A stretch of DNA of 64,000 nt. It comes from Pseudomonas sp. LS.1a. GTDB taxonomy: Bacteria > Pseudomonadota > Gammaproteobacteria > Pseudomonadales > Pseudomonadaceae. Position 1 is the first letter of the stretch. Every line of letters begins with the position of its first letter. A model generated the notes under the pieces. It was not told where the DNA came from. It searched no databases and was given only the letters and a program-made list of their open reading frames with translations. The stretch lies in NCBI RefSeq assembly GCF_022533585.1, contig NZ_CP092827.1, positions 559,001 through 623,000 of the forward strand. The letters are read 5' to 3'. Made by a program: the position numbers and the translations under genes. Below, piece by piece: positions 49,155 to 59,619 of the stretch.

Positions 49155-49275
49155 CTGCGGATTCCTTGGATTTGTAGGGCAATTCGACACAGCGCGGCGA
49201 GTGTGCCGTAAAGCGACGGCAAGTGTCCAGTTCCCGGCAATAGCCAGCACGATGTCCGAGGTTCGCGCGAAGTAT

Positions 49276-49301
49276 GTGACCAAATGATTAGGTTTGGTCA
49301 C
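49276..49301. promoter_or_regulatory. Perfect 9-bp inverted repeat upstream of aroQ
   Basis: GTGACCAAA (49276-49284) and TTTGGTCAC (49293-49301) are separated by eight bases, 122 bases before the aroQ ATG and just past the dsbD stop. No U-run follows on the minus strand, so an operator is as likely as a terminator. Confidence 0.45.
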
Positions 49302-49333
49302 TGATTTCAGGATTTTTCACAGCTCGGGGGAAG

Positions 49334-51106
49334 TTATAGACCGACTTTGTCGCGTACGCGTGTCAGAATTTGCGCAAATTCACCGGCATTTATCTCGCCA
49401 ATGACCCGATCAGCGGTTATTTCGCTACCGTTCGCGGCAAAGAACAACAGGGCAGGAGGGCCGAACAGCTGGTAGCGGTCGAGCAGGCTGCGTTGGTCGG
49501 CATTGCTTTCGGTGATGTCGAAACGCAGCAGTTTGAAGCCGGCCAGCTGTGCTTGCACCTGCGGCGCGGTCAACACCTCGCGCTCGATCACCTTGCAGCT
49601 GATGCACCAGTCGGCGTACCAGTCCAGCAGTACCGGCTGGCCGGCCGCCTTGGCCTGGGCCAGTGCGGCGTCCAGTGCGGCGGGGGTAGTGATGGTCTGC
49701 CAGCTATCCGCCTGCACCGCCGGGCTGTTGCCGGTGGCCACAAGGGTTGCCGGCGGTAGCGGGCGCAGCGGGTCGCCCTGGCCGCTGAGGGCGCCGTACC
49801 AGCAGGCCAGGGCGTACACCAGCAAGGCCAGGCCAAGCAGTTGGGCCAGGCGCTGGCGTGCGGTCTTGACGACGAACTCGAGGGCGCCGAGGAACAGTGC
49901 CACGCCAGCGGCGAGGAACCCGACCAGCAGCAAGGTCATCGGGCCCGGCAACACACGGCTGAGCAAGCCGATGGCCAGGCCCAGCAGCAGGACGCCGATG
50001 GCGTTTTTCACCGTGTTCAGCCAAGGGCCGCTTTTCGGCAGCCAGGCCGCGCCACCGGTGGCCACCAGCAGCAAGGGGGCGCCCATGCCCAGGCCCAGGG
50101 CGAACAGCTTGAGTGCGCCACCCAGGGCATCGCCGCTGGCGCTGATGTACAGCAACGCACCGGCCAGGGGCGCCGACACACATGGCGAAACCAGCAGGCT
50201 GGAGAGCACGCCGAGTATTGCCGCGCCCAGCAGCGAGCCGCCCCGGGTGTGGCTGGCGACATTGTTCAGACGGTTGCTCAAGGCCTGCGGCAGTTTCAGC
50301 TCGAACAGGCCGAACATGGCCAGGGCAAACACCACGAAGAACAGCGCGAAAGGCACCAGCACCCAGGCCGACTGCAGGCGTGCCTGCAGGTTCAGGCCGG
50401 CGCCGAACAGCCCCATGAGGGCACCGAGTACCGCGAAGCTGGCCGCCATCGGCAGCACGTAGGCCAGCGACAGCGCCAGCCCGCGCAGGCCACCGGCCTG
50501 GCCTCGCAGCACCACGCCGGAGAGGATCGGCAGCATCGGCAGCACGCAGGGGGTGAAGGTCAGGCCGACCCCGGCGAGGAAGAACAGCAGCAGCGACTTC
50601 CAGGTCCAGGCGTGTTCAGCGGTGGCCGGGGTGCCTGCGCCGCCTTCGCCATCGATGCTCAGGCGTGCGGTTTCCGGTGGGTAGCACAGGCCTTTGTCGG
50701 CGCAGCCCTGGTAGCCCACCAGCAGGGTGAAGGCACGCGGATCGTTGCGCGGCAGCTCGATATCGAGCACGCCGTGGTACACCTCGACATCGCCGAAGAA
50801 TTCATCGTGCTTGGCCTCGCCCTTGGGGATGTTCGGTGTGCCTAGGGCAATGTCGGCCGGTTCGGTGCGGAACTGGAAGCGGTGGCGGTAGAGGTAGTAG
50901 CCATCGGTGGCGACGAAGCGCAGCTTGATGGTTTGCGCATCGGCCTGCACCAGGTTGAGCTTGAAGGCCTCGTGTACCGGCAGGAAGTCGGCGTTGTTGG
51001 CCAGTGACGCGGCGCCGAGGGTGGCACTGGGGCGGTTGTCGAGCAGGCCTGTGGCGAAGGCAGGGCTGGCCAGCAGCAGGAACAGCAGGAAAAACAGGCG
51101 GCGCAT
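49334..51106 (-). CDS. dsbD: Thiol:disulfide interchange protein DsbD
   Basis: 590 residues. Carries electrons from cytoplasmic thioredoxin to the periplasm for disulfide isomerase and cytochrome maturation. It has a signal peptide; an N-terminal redox domain with two Cys in YQGCADKGLCYPPE; eight membrane segments with the paired Cys in FTPCVLPMLPILSG and VSPCVSAPLAG; and a C-terminal thioredoxin-like domain with CISC in WYADWCISCKV. I start at MRRLFFLLFLLL because upstream in-frame codons lie inside REP sequence. Confidence 0.95.
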   Translation of the reverse strand: MRRLFFLLFLLLASPAFATGLLDNRPSATLGAASLANNADFLPVHEAFKLNLVQADAQTIKLRFVATDGYYLYRHRFQFRTEPADIALGTPNIPKGEAKHDEFFGDVEVYHGVLDIELPRNDPRAFTLLVGYQGCADKGLCYPPETARLSIDGEGGAGTPATAEHAWTWKSLLLFFLAGVGLTFTPCVLPMLPILSGVVLRGQAGGLRGLALSLAYVLPMAASFAVLGALMGLFGAGLNLQARLQSAWVLVPFALFFVVFALAMFGLFELKLPQALSNRLNNVASHTRGGSLLGAAILGVLSSLLVSPCVSAPLAGALLYISASGDALGGALKLFALGLGMGAPLLLVATGGAAWLPKSGPWLNTVKNAIGVLLLGLAIGLLSRVLPGPMTLLLVGFLAAGVALFLGALEFVVKTARQRLAQLLGLALLVYALACWYGALSGQGDPLRPLPPATLVATGNSPAVQADSWQTITTPAALDAALAQAKAAGQPVLLDWYADWCISCKVIEREVLTAPQVQAQLAGFKLLRFDITESNADQRSLLDRYQLFGPPALLFFAANGSEITADRVIGEINAGEFAQILTRVRDKVGL

Positions 51107-51218
51107 GGCGGACTCGCGAGGTGGAACGTGCTGGGCATGATAGCGGAGTTGGTGCAGGTTGGGGCCATGCTGGCGGAAGGGGCGACACATGGCCGCTGGC
51201 TCATGTGCTGCCTGTGCC

Positions 51219-51299
51219 GGCCTCTTCGCGGGTAAACCCGCTCCCACCTCGAGCGCATAGGCTATCCCTGTGGGAGCGGGTTTACCCGCGAAGAGGCCA
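51219..51299. repeat. REP pair (cgcgggtaaacccgctcc class)
   Basis: Inverted pair between the chemoreceptor gene end and dsbD. Confidence 0.9.
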
Positions 51300-51311
51300 G
51301 TACAGGCCAAC

Positions 51312-53273
51312 CTAGACTCTGAAGGCCCGCACCGCCCGGTTCAGTTCGCCCCCCAAACTCAGCAACTGCTCGCCTTGCTCACGCCCCTCGCCAATGCGCT
51401 GCAGGTTGTCCTCACCCAACTCATGTATCCGCTCGCTGTGGTCGCGAATCTCGCTCACGGCACCGCTCTGCTGCGCCGTGACATCGGCAATCCGCACCGC
51501 AGTGTCCGAAATGGTGCGAATGGCACAGACAATCTCGTCCAGCGCCCCATCCGCCGCCTGGGCCTGGTTGGCCGTGGCCTCGGCATGTTCGAGCTGCGCG
51601 CGCATCCCGGCCACCGAACTTCTGGCTGCCTGCTGCAAGCGGTCGATCAAGGCCTGAATCTCGCCGGTAGCCCCGGTGGTGCGCTGCGCCAGCGAACGCA
51701 CCTCATCGGCCACCACGGCAAATCCACGGCCCATCTCACCGGCCCGGGCCGCTTCGATCGCGGCATTCAGCGCCAGCAGGTTGGTCTGCTCGGCAATCGA
51801 GCGGATCACTGTCAGCACGCCGCCGATGGTGGCCGACTCTTCCGCCAGTTGTTCGATCATGCGGGCGTTGCCCTGCACTTCATCGACCAGCTCACGCAAG
51901 CCCGACAGGCTCTGGCCAATCACCGCCTGGCCTTGCTCCACTGCACGCCCGGCATCGCGGCTGGCGTCGGCGGCGGCGCTGGCGTCGCCGGCCACTTGCT
52001 GGATGGTCGCTTCCAGTTCGCCCAGGGCATCGCGGATCTGCCCGGTGTCGCCGGCCTGGCGCTCGGCGCCGTCATGCAGGGCGGCGCTCATGCCGGCCAG
52101 GGCGTGGCTGCTGCCAGCCACCTGCTCGGCGTTGTGGCGGATGGTGCCGACCAGCTCCACCAGGTACTGGCGCAGGCGGTTGAGCGATTCCTGGATGTCG
52201 CGCAATTCGCGGTTGGTCTTGCCCAGGGCGATGGCCTCGGCGAAGTCGCCCTCGGCCCAGCGTGACAGGGCCGGGGCCAGGCCGGTCAGGGTGCGCGCCA
52301 GGCGCCGTTGCAAGGTGTCGATCAGCAGGGCGATAAGCAGGATCAGGCCGATCATCAGGCCCTGGATGATGCGCACTTCGGCGGCAATTTTCGCGTGCTG
52401 GCCGCGTACCTCGGGCTCCAGCGCCGCGATGGCCTGCTGTACGGCCTCCAGGCGCTGGCTGGTGCTGGCGGCCAGGGCGACGCGGCGCTCGATCTGTTCG
52501 CGGGTGCGCTGCAGTTCGGCCGGGTAGCGGCTGAGCAGGCTCTGCAGTTCGCGTTTGAGGCCAACGGCAATGTCTTCCTGCTGGGCGCTGGCCTGGGTTT
52601 CCAGGCCCATCATCGCGGCGAAGTCGTCGGCACCGGATTCGGCGGTACGGGTTACGCCCAGCAAGGGCAAGGCGTCGATCGCCTGGGCCTGGGCGCGGAT
52701 CAGTTGCAGCTCGCGCTCCACTTCGTCGGCCAGTTCCGGGCGGCCGCTGCTGACCAGCTTGTCCCGGGCCAGCGACAGGCGGCCGAGGTGCACGGTGGCG
52801 TCGAGCAATGGCACCAGGTAGCGGTTGGCGTCGGCGCTGCCGCTGTCACGGGCGTAGCCGGCCAGTTGTTCGAAGTTGGCTCCCAGTTCCCGCTCGGCCT
52901 GCAGCAGCAGGGCTTGCGGGTCGCCAGCCAGCTTGCCGGCGGCCAGCAGCTCCTCGGCGGTAAAGGCCTGCAGGCTGTCCAGGCTGGGGCGCAGTTTGTC
53001 GGCCAGTGCGCCAGGCCACTCGGCCAGCGCGGCCTGCAGTTTCTGGTTGGCCTCCATGGCTGCGGCATGGCGCAGGGCATCGCCGCTGCCCAGGTAGGCC
53101 TGGATGTTGCGGGCCGCCTGGTTCTGGAACTGCTGGGACAGGCCCAGGTAGCGCTCCATCAACTGGTAGGGGCGCTCCAGGGCACGCTGCGACCACCACA
53201 AGGTGGCGCCCAGGGCAATACACACGGTTACCAGCAACAGGGTGTTGAAATTGGTCAGCCACTTCAGGCGCAT
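51312..53273 (-). CDS. Methyl-accepting chemotaxis protein
   Basis: 653 residues: membrane helix at about 9-27, a long helical periplasmic sensor (about 30-300), a second helix near 305-322, HAMP-like linker, then the cytoplasmic signalling domain with the hairpin tip [20 protein letters not shown] starting at 498. The sensor half is Ala/Gln/Glu-rich and of the four-helix type; the ligand cannot be read. Its last residues (about RAFRV) show no CheR-docking pentapeptide. Confidence 0.93.
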   Translation of the reverse strand: MRLKWLTNFNTLLLVTVCIALGATLWWSQRALERPYQLMERYLGLSQQFQNQAARNIQAYLGSGDALRHAAAMEANQKLQAALAEWPGALADKLRPSLDSLQAFTAEELLAAGKLAGDPQALLLQAERELGANFEQLAGYARDSGSADANRYLVPLLDATVHLGRLSLARDKLVSSGRPELADEVERELQLIRAQAQAIDALPLLGVTRTAESGADDFAAMMGLETQASAQQEDIAVGLKRELQSLLSRYPAELQRTREQIERRVALAASTSQRLEAVQQAIAALEPEVRGQHAKIAAEVRIIQGLMIGLILLIALLIDTLQRRLARTLTGLAPALSRWAEGDFAEAIALGKTNRELRDIQESLNRLRQYLVELVGTIRHNAEQVAGSSHALAGMSAALHDGAERQAGDTGQIRDALGELEATIQQVAGDASAAADASRDAGRAVEQGQAVIGQSLSGLRELVDEVQGNARMIEQLAEESATIGGVLTVIRSIAEQTNLLALNAAIEAARAGEMGRGFAVVADEVRSLAQRTTGATGEIQALIDRLQQAARSSVAGMRAQLEHAEATANQAQAADGALDEIVCAIRTISDTAVRIADVTAQQSGAVSEIRDHSERIHELGEDNLQRIGEGREQGEQLLSLGGELNRAVRAFRV

Positions 53274-53406
53274 AGCCGCGAGCTTCCTGCGGGGAGGGGG
53301 AGAGGTCGGTGGCTGAAGTTATTGCGATTTTGTGACGGGGTGATGACGACAGGCGGTTGGCGTCATAAAAAAGTGGCACAGTGCCTGTATTTGCATTGCC
53401 TGTACT

Positions 53407-53502
53407 GGCCTCTTCGCGGGCTTGCCCGCTCCCACAGGATATCTACCAGACCTGAATGCAGGCGCAATCCCTGTGGGAGCGGGCAAGCCCGCGAAGAGGC
53501 CG
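53407..53502. repeat. REP pair (cgggcttgcccgct class)
   Basis: Inverted pair after the GGDEF gene stop, on the side facing the chemoreceptor promoter. Confidence 0.9.
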
Positions 53503-53520
53503 GTACAGGCGATGAAGAAC

Positions 53521-54879
53521 TCAGGGCTCTACACGCACCACGCAATTACGCCCCGCATGCTTGGCCCGGTACAGCGCCTCGTCCGCCGCACTGGCCATGG
53601 TCAGCGCATCCAGCCCCTCATCCAGCTGCACCACGCCTGCACTGAAGGTGCACTGCAAGTCCCGAGGCTGCGCCGGGTAGAGAATCTCGGCAAAGCGCCG
53701 GCGGATCTCGTCCAGCACCTTGTGCGCCGCGTCCAGCGCGGTATTGGGCATGACAACGGCGAACTCTTCGCCACCATAACGGCCAATGAAATCGGTCTTG
53801 CGCAAGCGCTGCTTGAGAAACAGCGCCAGGCTCTTGATCACCCGGTCGCCCATGGGGTGGCCGTGGCGGTCGTTGATCTTCTTGAAGTGGTCGATGTCGA
53901 GCATGGCAAAGCTCAACGGCTGCTGCTCACGACGGGCGCGGAAGCTGCAGTCTTCCAGCAGTTGCAGGATGTGGGTGTGGTTGTACAACCCGGTCAGGCT
54001 GTCGCGCACCATGCGCGCCTTCAGGTGCCGGGCACGGGCGGCGCGGTTGCGCACGGTGGTGATCAGGTGGCGTGAGCGAAACGGTTTGGTCAGGAAGTCA
54101 TCACCGCCTTCGCTCATGGCATCCAGCTGCTTGTCCAGGTCGTCCTCGGCAGACAGGTAGATGATCGGCACACTCACATAACGGTCGCTGTGGCGGATCA
54201 CCTTGGCCAGCTCAGGGCCGGTGCAGGCCGGCATGTACAGGTCGAGGATGATCAGGTCGGGCTGGAACTCGGCCAGCTCGGCCATGGTGCGGATCGGGTC
54301 GGTCAGGCTGCGGGTGATCATGCCGGCGCTGGCCAGCACACGTTCGGTGTACAGGGCCTGGGTGCGCGAGTCGTCGATGATCAGCACGCGCAACGGGTCG
54401 TGCTGGGCGGCATTGGTCAGCAGTTCGACCTTTTCCAGCAGGCTGGAGGCTTCCAGGGTGCCGGTGAGGAAGTCCTGGCCACCGGCGCGCACGGCGGCCA
54501 GGCGGGTCGGGGTGTCGGTTTCGTGGTGGCTGAAGAACAGCAGCGGGATGTGTCGGGCCAGCCCCTGCTGCACCTGGGCAGCCAGCAGCAGGCCTTGGCC
54601 GGTGCCGCTGAAGTCGACATCCATGATGATGGCCGAAGGCGGGTATTCGTCGATCGAGGCGTGAAACGCCGCAGGGCTGGCCAGCGCCTGCACCACCAGG
54701 CCAAAGAACTCCAGTTGCTGGGCCAGGCGCTGGGCACGTTCGTGGTCCTGCAGCAGGATGTACACCGGCTTGCGCAGGGGCGGCAGCAGCACCTGATCGA
54801 GCGGGTCGTCCTTGCGCAGGCCGCTACGCGTCTGCTGTTGGGCGGGGCACTGCGGGCTCGGCTCGACTGCTTGGCTCAT
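53521..54879 (-). CDS. Response regulator with two receiver domains and a GGDEF domain
   Basis: 452 residues. The first receiver (about 35-155) is degenerate: its acidic pocket is LLQDHE and the Lys loop reads FLTGTLE. The second (about 160-285) is intact: LIIDDSR, phosphoacceptor Asp in IILDLYMP, Lys in DFLTKPF. The GGDEF domain has GGEEF at about 369, and an RKTD I-site ends five residues before it, so active diguanylate cyclase with product inhibition is expected. The kinase is not in the window. Confidence 0.93.
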   Translation of the reverse strand: MSQAVEPSPQCPAQQQTRSGLRKDDPLDQVLLPPLRKPVYILLQDHERAQRLAQQLEFFGLVVQALASPAAFHASIDEYPPSAIIMDVDFSGTGQGLLLAAQVQQGLARHIPLLFFSHHETDTPTRLAAVRAGGQDFLTGTLEASSLLEKVELLTNAAQHDPLRVLIIDDSRTQALYTERVLASAGMITRSLTDPIRTMAELAEFQPDLIILDLYMPACTGPELAKVIRHSDRYVSVPIIYLSAEDDLDKQLDAMSEGGDDFLTKPFRSRHLITTVRNRAARARHLKARMVRDSLTGLYNHTHILQLLEDCSFRARREQQPLSFAMLDIDHFKKINDRHGHPMGDRVIKSLALFLKQRLRKTDFIGRYGGEEFAVVMPNTALDAAHKVLDEIRRRFAEILYPAQPRDLQCTFSAGVVQLDEGLDALTMASAADEALYRAKHAGRNCVVRVEP

Positions 54880-55125
54880 GTCCTGGCTACTTTAGGTTGG
54901 GATGTGCAGGGGCAATGATGGCTCTATGCTAGCAGCTCTTGCCGGATGCGTGAGTGCCCTGCATCAACAAAGCGGGTAGAACGAATATTCAGTTGCTGAC
55001 TGATTGGTCGCTTATGCGTAAGGCGGTGTCTGCTTTATAGTGCTGCCATGCGGGCTTGCCGTGGCACCCTGGCGCAGGCCTGTGGTCCAAGCCCCTGAAC
55101 CGTCGTGACTGATAAGGACAAAGCC

Positions 55126-56193
55126 ATGCTGGACTGGAAAAACCGCGAGGCCAAAGCCGAGCCCCGCGAGCGTGTCGACGGCCGTGGCGCCGCCGCCCGT
55201 AGCTACCTTGGCGGCCTCTGGAGCCGTGCCCTGGGGACCCTGATCGGGTTGTACCTGCTGGTGTGTATCGGCCTGGGCTGGTACTGGAGCCAGGAGCCGG
55301 ACCTGTTCCCGGTGCAGCAGAACGCCCAGGCCGCCGCCGAGCGCACTGGCCAGCAGATGGTGGTGGGTTACACCACTATCGAAACCCTCAAGACCGTGGC
55401 CGGCACCTTGCTGAACAAGCCGGGTGGCTACATTTCCAACGACCGCTTCCCGCCGGGGCTGTGGATGGACAACATGCCGAGTTGGGAATATGGCGTGCTG
55501 GTCCAGGTGCGCGACCTGTCCCGTGCCCTGCGCAAGGACTTCGCCCGTTCGCAGTCGCAGTCCACCGAAGACGCCGACCTGGCCAAGGCCGAGCCGCGTT
55601 TCAACTTCGACAACAAGAGCTGGATCTTGCCGTCGAGCGAGTCGGAGTTCGAAGAGGGCATCAAGTCGCTGACCCGCTACCAGACCCGTCTGGCTGCCGG
55701 CGACAAGGGCGCGATCTTCTACACCCGTGCCGACAACCTGAACAACTGGCTGGGTGACGTGGCCACCCGCCTGGGCTCGCTGTCGCAGCGGCTGTCGGCC
55801 AGCGTTGGCCGGGTCAAGCTCAACACCACGCTGAAGACCGAGTCGGTGGTCGCCGGCCAGGCGCCGCAGGTGGACGAGGAGTTGGTGGAAACCCCGTGGC
55901 TGCAGATCGACAACGTGTTCTACGAAGCCCGTGGCCAGGCCTGGGCACTGTCGCATCTGCTGCGCGCCATCGAGGTGGACTTTGCCGACGTGCTGGCGAA
56001 GAAGAACGCCACGGTCAGCGTGCGCCAGATCATCCGTGAGCTGGAAGCCTCGCAAGAAGCGCTGTGGAGCCCGATGGTGCTCAACGGCAGCGGCTTCGGC
56101 ATGTGGGCCAACCACTCGCTGGTCATGGCCAACTACATTTCCCGGGCCAACGCCGCGGTCATCGACCTGCGTCAGCTGCTGTCGCAGGGTTGA
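55126..56193 (+). CDS. DUF2333-family membrane-anchored protein
   Basis: 355 residues; ATG chosen over an earlier GTG because AAGGAC lies nine bases before it. One membrane helix (about 40-60: ALGTLIGLYLLVCIGLGWYW) is followed by a large, mainly helical domain with NKPGGYISNDRFPPGLWMDNMP and a C-terminal conserved block. The family is uncharacterised and common in Pseudomonas. The TGA stop shares its A with the next ATG. Confidence 0.88.
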   Translation: MLDWKNREAKAEPRERVDGRGAAARSYLGGLWSRALGTLIGLYLLVCIGLGWYWSQEPDLFPVQQNAQAAAERTGQQMVVGYTTIETLKTVAGTLLNKPGGYISNDRFPPGLWMDNMPSWEYGVLVQVRDLSRALRKDFARSQSQSTEDADLAKAEPRFNFDNKSWILPSSESEFEEGIKSLTRYQTRLAAGDKGAIFYTRADNLNNWLGDVATRLGSLSQRLSASVGRVKLNTTLKTESVVAGQAPQVDEELVETPWLQIDNVFYEARGQAWALSHLLRAIEVDFADVLAKKNATVSVRQIIRELEASQEALWSPMVLNGSGFGMWANHSLVMANYISRANAAVIDLRQLLSQG

Positions 56194-56732
56194 TGATGGC
56201 TATCAGCCCAAACGAGGCCGCCCACCGGGCGGCTTCCGACCGTGAGCTGGTCACCTGGGTGGACGAAGCCGACCAGGTGCTGGGGGCCTTGCCTCGCGCC
56301 GAACTGCGCGAGCGCGGCCTGATCGGGCGTTGCACGTTCATTTTGCTGTTCAACAGCGCCGGTGAGCTGTGCGTGCACCGGCGCACCCTGAGCAAGGCGC
56401 TGTACCCGGGGTACTGGGATGTGGCGGCAGGCGGCATGGTGACGGCCGGGGAGGCGTATGCCGATTCGGCGGCGCGGGAGCTGGCCGAGGAGCTGGGGAT
56501 CGACGGTGTGGAGCTGCGCTTTCATGAGCGGTTCTACTTCGACCAGCCGGATAACCGCTTGTGGTGTGCGGTGTATTCGGCGGTTTCGGATGCGCCGTTG
56601 CGGCTGCAGCCGGAAGAGGTGATCGAGGCGCGCTTCATTGGCCTGGAACAGGCTGAAGAGGAGAGCCTGACGAAGCCGTATTGCCCGGACTCGTTGGCGG
56701 CGTTGCAGCGCTATAAAGCAAGCCTCAAATAG
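56193..56732 (+). CDS. NUDIX hydrolase
   Basis: 179 residues; two adjacent ATGs (56193, 56196) are possible, and the first overlaps the DUF2333 stop by one base. The Nudix box GGMVTAGEAYADSAARELAE continuing into ELGI fits Gx5Ex7REUxEExGU. Nearby sequence (LVTWVDEADQVLG, LCVHRRTLSK, YPGYWDVAAGG) resembles the isopentenyl-diphosphate isomerase/YfcD-like Nudix group. Substrate unknown. Confidence 0.9.
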   Translation: MMAISPNEAAHRAASDRELVTWVDEADQVLGALPRAELRERGLIGRCTFILLFNSAGELCVHRRTLSKALYPGYWDVAAGGMVTAGEAYADSAARELAEELGIDGVELRFHERFYFDQPDNRLWCAVYSAVSDAPLRLQPEEVIEARFIGLEQAEEESLTKPYCPDSLAALQRYKASLK

Positions 56733-56748
56733 ATGCGTGGGCCATGCC

Positions 56749-56840
56749 GGCCCCTTCGCGGGTAAACCCGCTCCCACAGGGATTTCACAGGCCGTGAAAC
56801 CTGCGCAGTACCTGTGGGAGCGGGTTTACCCGCGAAGGGG
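56749..56840. repeat. REP pair (cgcgggtaaacccgctcc class)
   Basis: Inverted pair between the NUDIX gene and yciH, with a short stem from tcacaggccgtgaaa in the loop. Confidence 0.9.
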
Positions 56841-57030
56841 TCGCAAAACATTCGCAAAATGCCGCAATCCAGTACTTAGCAACGGCCGGATTTATCGTTA
56901 AACTGCGCGCCCTTTTCGGGCTGCCGCAGGTCTTGCGGTGGTAGCGCCGCCCCTGCCAGAGTGGGGCTTCGCGGTCGGGCTCAACCCCCTGGGGCCGACC
57001 AGTTTTTGTCCTCAGCACAGAGGAACAAAA

Positions 57031-57402
57031 GTGGCCAAGAAAGCTTCTTCCTTCGCCGCCCTTGGCGGTCTCGTTTACTCCACCGACGCTGGTCGGCACT
57101 GCCCCGACTGTGGCCAGCCGGTGGATGCCTGTACCTGCAAGCAGCAAATCATCCCCGAAGGCGATGGCATTGCCCGTGTGCGCCGCGAAAGCAAAGGGCG
57201 CGGCGGCAAGACCGTGACCACCGTCACCGGCGTGCCGCTGCCGCTCGACCAGCTCAAGGAGCTGGCCTCTACCCTCAAGCGCCGCTGCGGTACCGGTGGC
57301 GCCCTGAAGGATGGGGTCATCGAAATCCAGGGCGACCATGTCGAGCTGCTGATCGGTGAGCTGACCAAGCAGGGTTTCAAGGCGAAAAAGTCCGGCGGCT
57401 GA
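57031..57402 (+). CDS. yciH: SUI1/eIF1-like translation factor YciH
   Basis: 123 residues. GTG start with CAGAGG eight bases before it, giving MAKKASSFAALGG. A short N-terminal Cys cluster HCPDCGQPVDACTC (about 24-37) could hold zinc. The SUI1 domain follows, with RRESKGRGGKTVTTVTG, LKRRCGTGGALKDG and HVELLIGELTKQGF. YciH resembles eukaryotic eIF1 and affects initiation fidelity in E. coli; the role here is inferred. Confidence 0.92.
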   Translation: MAKKASSFAALGGLVYSTDAGRHCPDCGQPVDACTCKQQIIPEGDGIARVRRESKGRGGKTVTTVTGVPLPLDQLKELASTLKRRCGTGGALKDGVIEIQGDHVELLIGELTKQGFKAKKSGG

Positions 57403-57554
57403 TGCGGCCACGCGATTTTTTGCCCAGTGCTTTCTAAACTCGTTGCCGTGACCAGGGTCTATCCCAGGGCACGGACGAATCGTCATTTTTGGCTTTTACA
57501 CTGCGCCCGCCTCCTTGCGGGGCAGTGTCTTCGACTTATCTATAGGGGACTTGA

Positions 57555-59468
57555 ATGTCCGTACGACGCACACGCAAAGACGATGGTAGCCAATGGACCG
57601 TGGCCGACAGCCGCAGTGTTTATGGCATCCGCCATTGGGGCGCTGGTTATTTCGCCATCAATGAAGCCGGGCGCGTCGAAGTACGCCCCAACGGCCCGAA
57701 AAGCGCACCGATCGACCTGTTCGAACAGGTCGACGAACTGCGCCAGAGCGGCCTGTCGCTGCCATTGCTGGTGCGCTTCCCCGACATTCTGCAGGACCGC
57801 GTGCGCCAACTGACCGGCGCCTTCGACGCCAACATCGCGCGCCTGGAATACCAGAGCAAGTACACCGCGCTGTACCCGATCAAGGTCAACCAGCAGGAAG
57901 CGGTGGTGGAGAACATCATCGCCACGCAGAACGTCTCCATTGGCCTGGAAGCCGGCTCCAAGCCTGAGCTGCTGGCAGTGCTGGCGCTGGCGCCGAAAGG
58001 CGGCACCATCGTCTGCAACGGCTACAAGGACCGCGAGTTCATCCGCCTGGCGCTGATGGGCCAGAAGCTCGGCCACAATGTGTTCATCGTCATCGAGAAA
58101 GAGTCGGAAGTGGCCCTGGTGATCGACGAGGCTGCCGAGCTCAAGGTCAAGCCGCAGGTCGGCCTGCGCGTGCGCCTGTCGTCGCTGGCCTCGAGCAAGT
58201 GGGCCGACACCGGTGGCGAAAAGTCCAAGTTCGGCTTGTCCGCCGCCCAGCTGATCTCGGTGGTGCAGCGCTTCCGCGATGCCGGCCTGGACCAGGGTAT
58301 CCGCCTGCTGCACTTCCACATGGGCTCGCAGATCGCCAACCTGGCCGACTACCAGCACGGCTTCAAGGAAGCCATCCGTTACTACGGTGAGCTGCGTGCG
58401 CTGGGCCTGCCGGTCGACCACATCGACGTTGGCGGTGGCCTGGGTGTGGACTACGACGGTACCCACTCGCGCAATGCCAGCTCGATCAACTACGACATGG
58501 ACGACTACGCCGGCGTGGTGGTGGGCATGCTCAAGGAGTTCTGCGACGCGCAGGGCCTGCCGCACCCGCACATTTTCTCCGAGAGTGGCCGTTCGCTGAC
58601 CGCGCACCACGCCATGCTGGTGATCCAGGTGACCGACGTCGAGAAGCACAACGACGACGTGCCGACCATCGAGAACAAGGAAGCCCTGCCCGAGACCGTG
58701 CAGTGGCTGGTCGACCTGCTCGGCCCGACCGACATCGAGATGGTCACCGAGACCTACTGGCGCGCTACCCACTACCTGGGTGACGTGGCTGCGCAGTATG
58801 CCGATGGCAAGATCAGCCTGGCCGAGAAGGCCCTGGCCGAACAGTGCTACTTCGCCGTGTGCCGCCGCCTGCACAACTCGCTGAAAGCCCGCCAGCGCTC
58901 GCACCGTCAGGTGCTGGACGAGCTGAACGACAAGCTGGCCGACAAGTACATCTGCAACTTCTCGGTGTTCCAGAGCCTGCCGGATACCTGGGCCATCGGC
59001 CAGGTACTGCCGATCATTCCGTTGCACCGCCTGGACGAAGAGCCGATGCGTCGTGCCGTGCTGCAGGACCTGACCTGCGACTCCGACGGCAAGATCAACC
59101 AGTACGTCGACGAGCAGAGCATCGAGACCAGCATGCCGGTGCATGCGGTGAAGGAGGGCGAGGACTACCTGCTGGGTGTGTTCCTGGTCGGTGCCTACCA
59201 GGAAATCCTCGGTGACATGCACAACCTGTTCGGTGACACCGATTCGGTGAACATCTACCAGAACGCCGACGGTAGCGTGTACCACGCCGGTATCGAGACC
59301 CACGACACCATCGAAGACATGCTGCGCTACGTGCACCTGTCGCCGGAGGAGTTGATGACCCACTACCGTGACAAGGTGGCCAGCGCCAAGATCACTGCGC
59401 GTGAGCGGACCCAGTATCTGGATGCCTTGCGCCTGGGGTTGACCCGGTCTTCGTACCTGTCGTCGTAA
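57555..59468 (+). CDS. speA: Biosynthetic arginine decarboxylase
   Basis: 637 residues. PLP enzyme making agmatine from arginine for putrescine synthesis. The PLP Lys is in [13 protein letters not shown]. Other features are [40 protein letters not shown] and the active-site Cys-containing region [11 protein letters not shown]. It has its own promoter in 57403-57554, which contains no other feature I can name. Confidence 0.96.
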   Translation: MSVRRTRKDDGSQWTVADSRSVYGIRHWGAGYFAINEAGRVEVRPNGPKSAPIDLFEQVDELRQSGLSLPLLVRFPDILQDRVRQLTGAFDANIARLEYQSKYTALYPIKVNQQEAVVENIIATQNVSIGLEAGSKPELLAVLALAPKGGTIVCNGYKDREFIRLALMGQKLGHNVFIVIEKESEVALVIDEAAELKVKPQVGLRVRLSSLASSKWADTGGEKSKFGLSAAQLISVVQRFRDAGLDQGIRLLHFHMGSQIANLADYQHGFKEAIRYYGELRALGLPVDHIDVGGGLGVDYDGTHSRNASSINYDMDDYAGVVVGMLKEFCDAQGLPHPHIFSESGRSLTAHHAMLVIQVTDVEKHNDDVPTIENKEALPETVQWLVDLLGPTDIEMVTETYWRATHYLGDVAAQYADGKISLAEKALAEQCYFAVCRRLHNSLKARQRSHRQVLDELNDKLADKYICNFSVFQSLPDTWAIGQVLPIIPLHRLDEEPMRRAVLQDLTCDSDGKINQYVDEQSIETSMPVHAVKEGEDYLLGVFLVGAYQEILGDMHNLFGDTDSVNIYQNADGSVYHAGIETHDTIEDMLRYVHLSPEELMTHYRDKVASAKITARERTQYLDALRLGLTRSSYLSS

Positions 59469-59470
59469 CC

Positions 59471-59536
59471 GCCAGGCCGCTCCTGCCTTTTTTGTGGGAG
59501 CGGCCTTGCGTCGCGATATGAGGGCGAAGCCCTCAC
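59471..59536. repeat. Single REP (ggccttgcgtcgcgat class) before the RAYT gene
   Basis: tgtgggagcggccttgcgtc followed by the stem gagggcgaagccctc; a partial inverted arm (aggccgctcctgcc) lies just upstream. Confidence 0.85.
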
Positions 59537-59619
59537 CGCGTCATACCTGGTAATGGTCCAGTCCTCGCCTGTCACATCAGCGCCGCTACCTTTGAATGCA
59601 ATGTTCAAAGGAGGATGAC

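Noticed and set aside
51107..51310. Longer DsbD starting 68 codons upstream
   Set aside because: The added codons lie in REP sequence and spacer; the chosen ATG begins a clean signal peptide.
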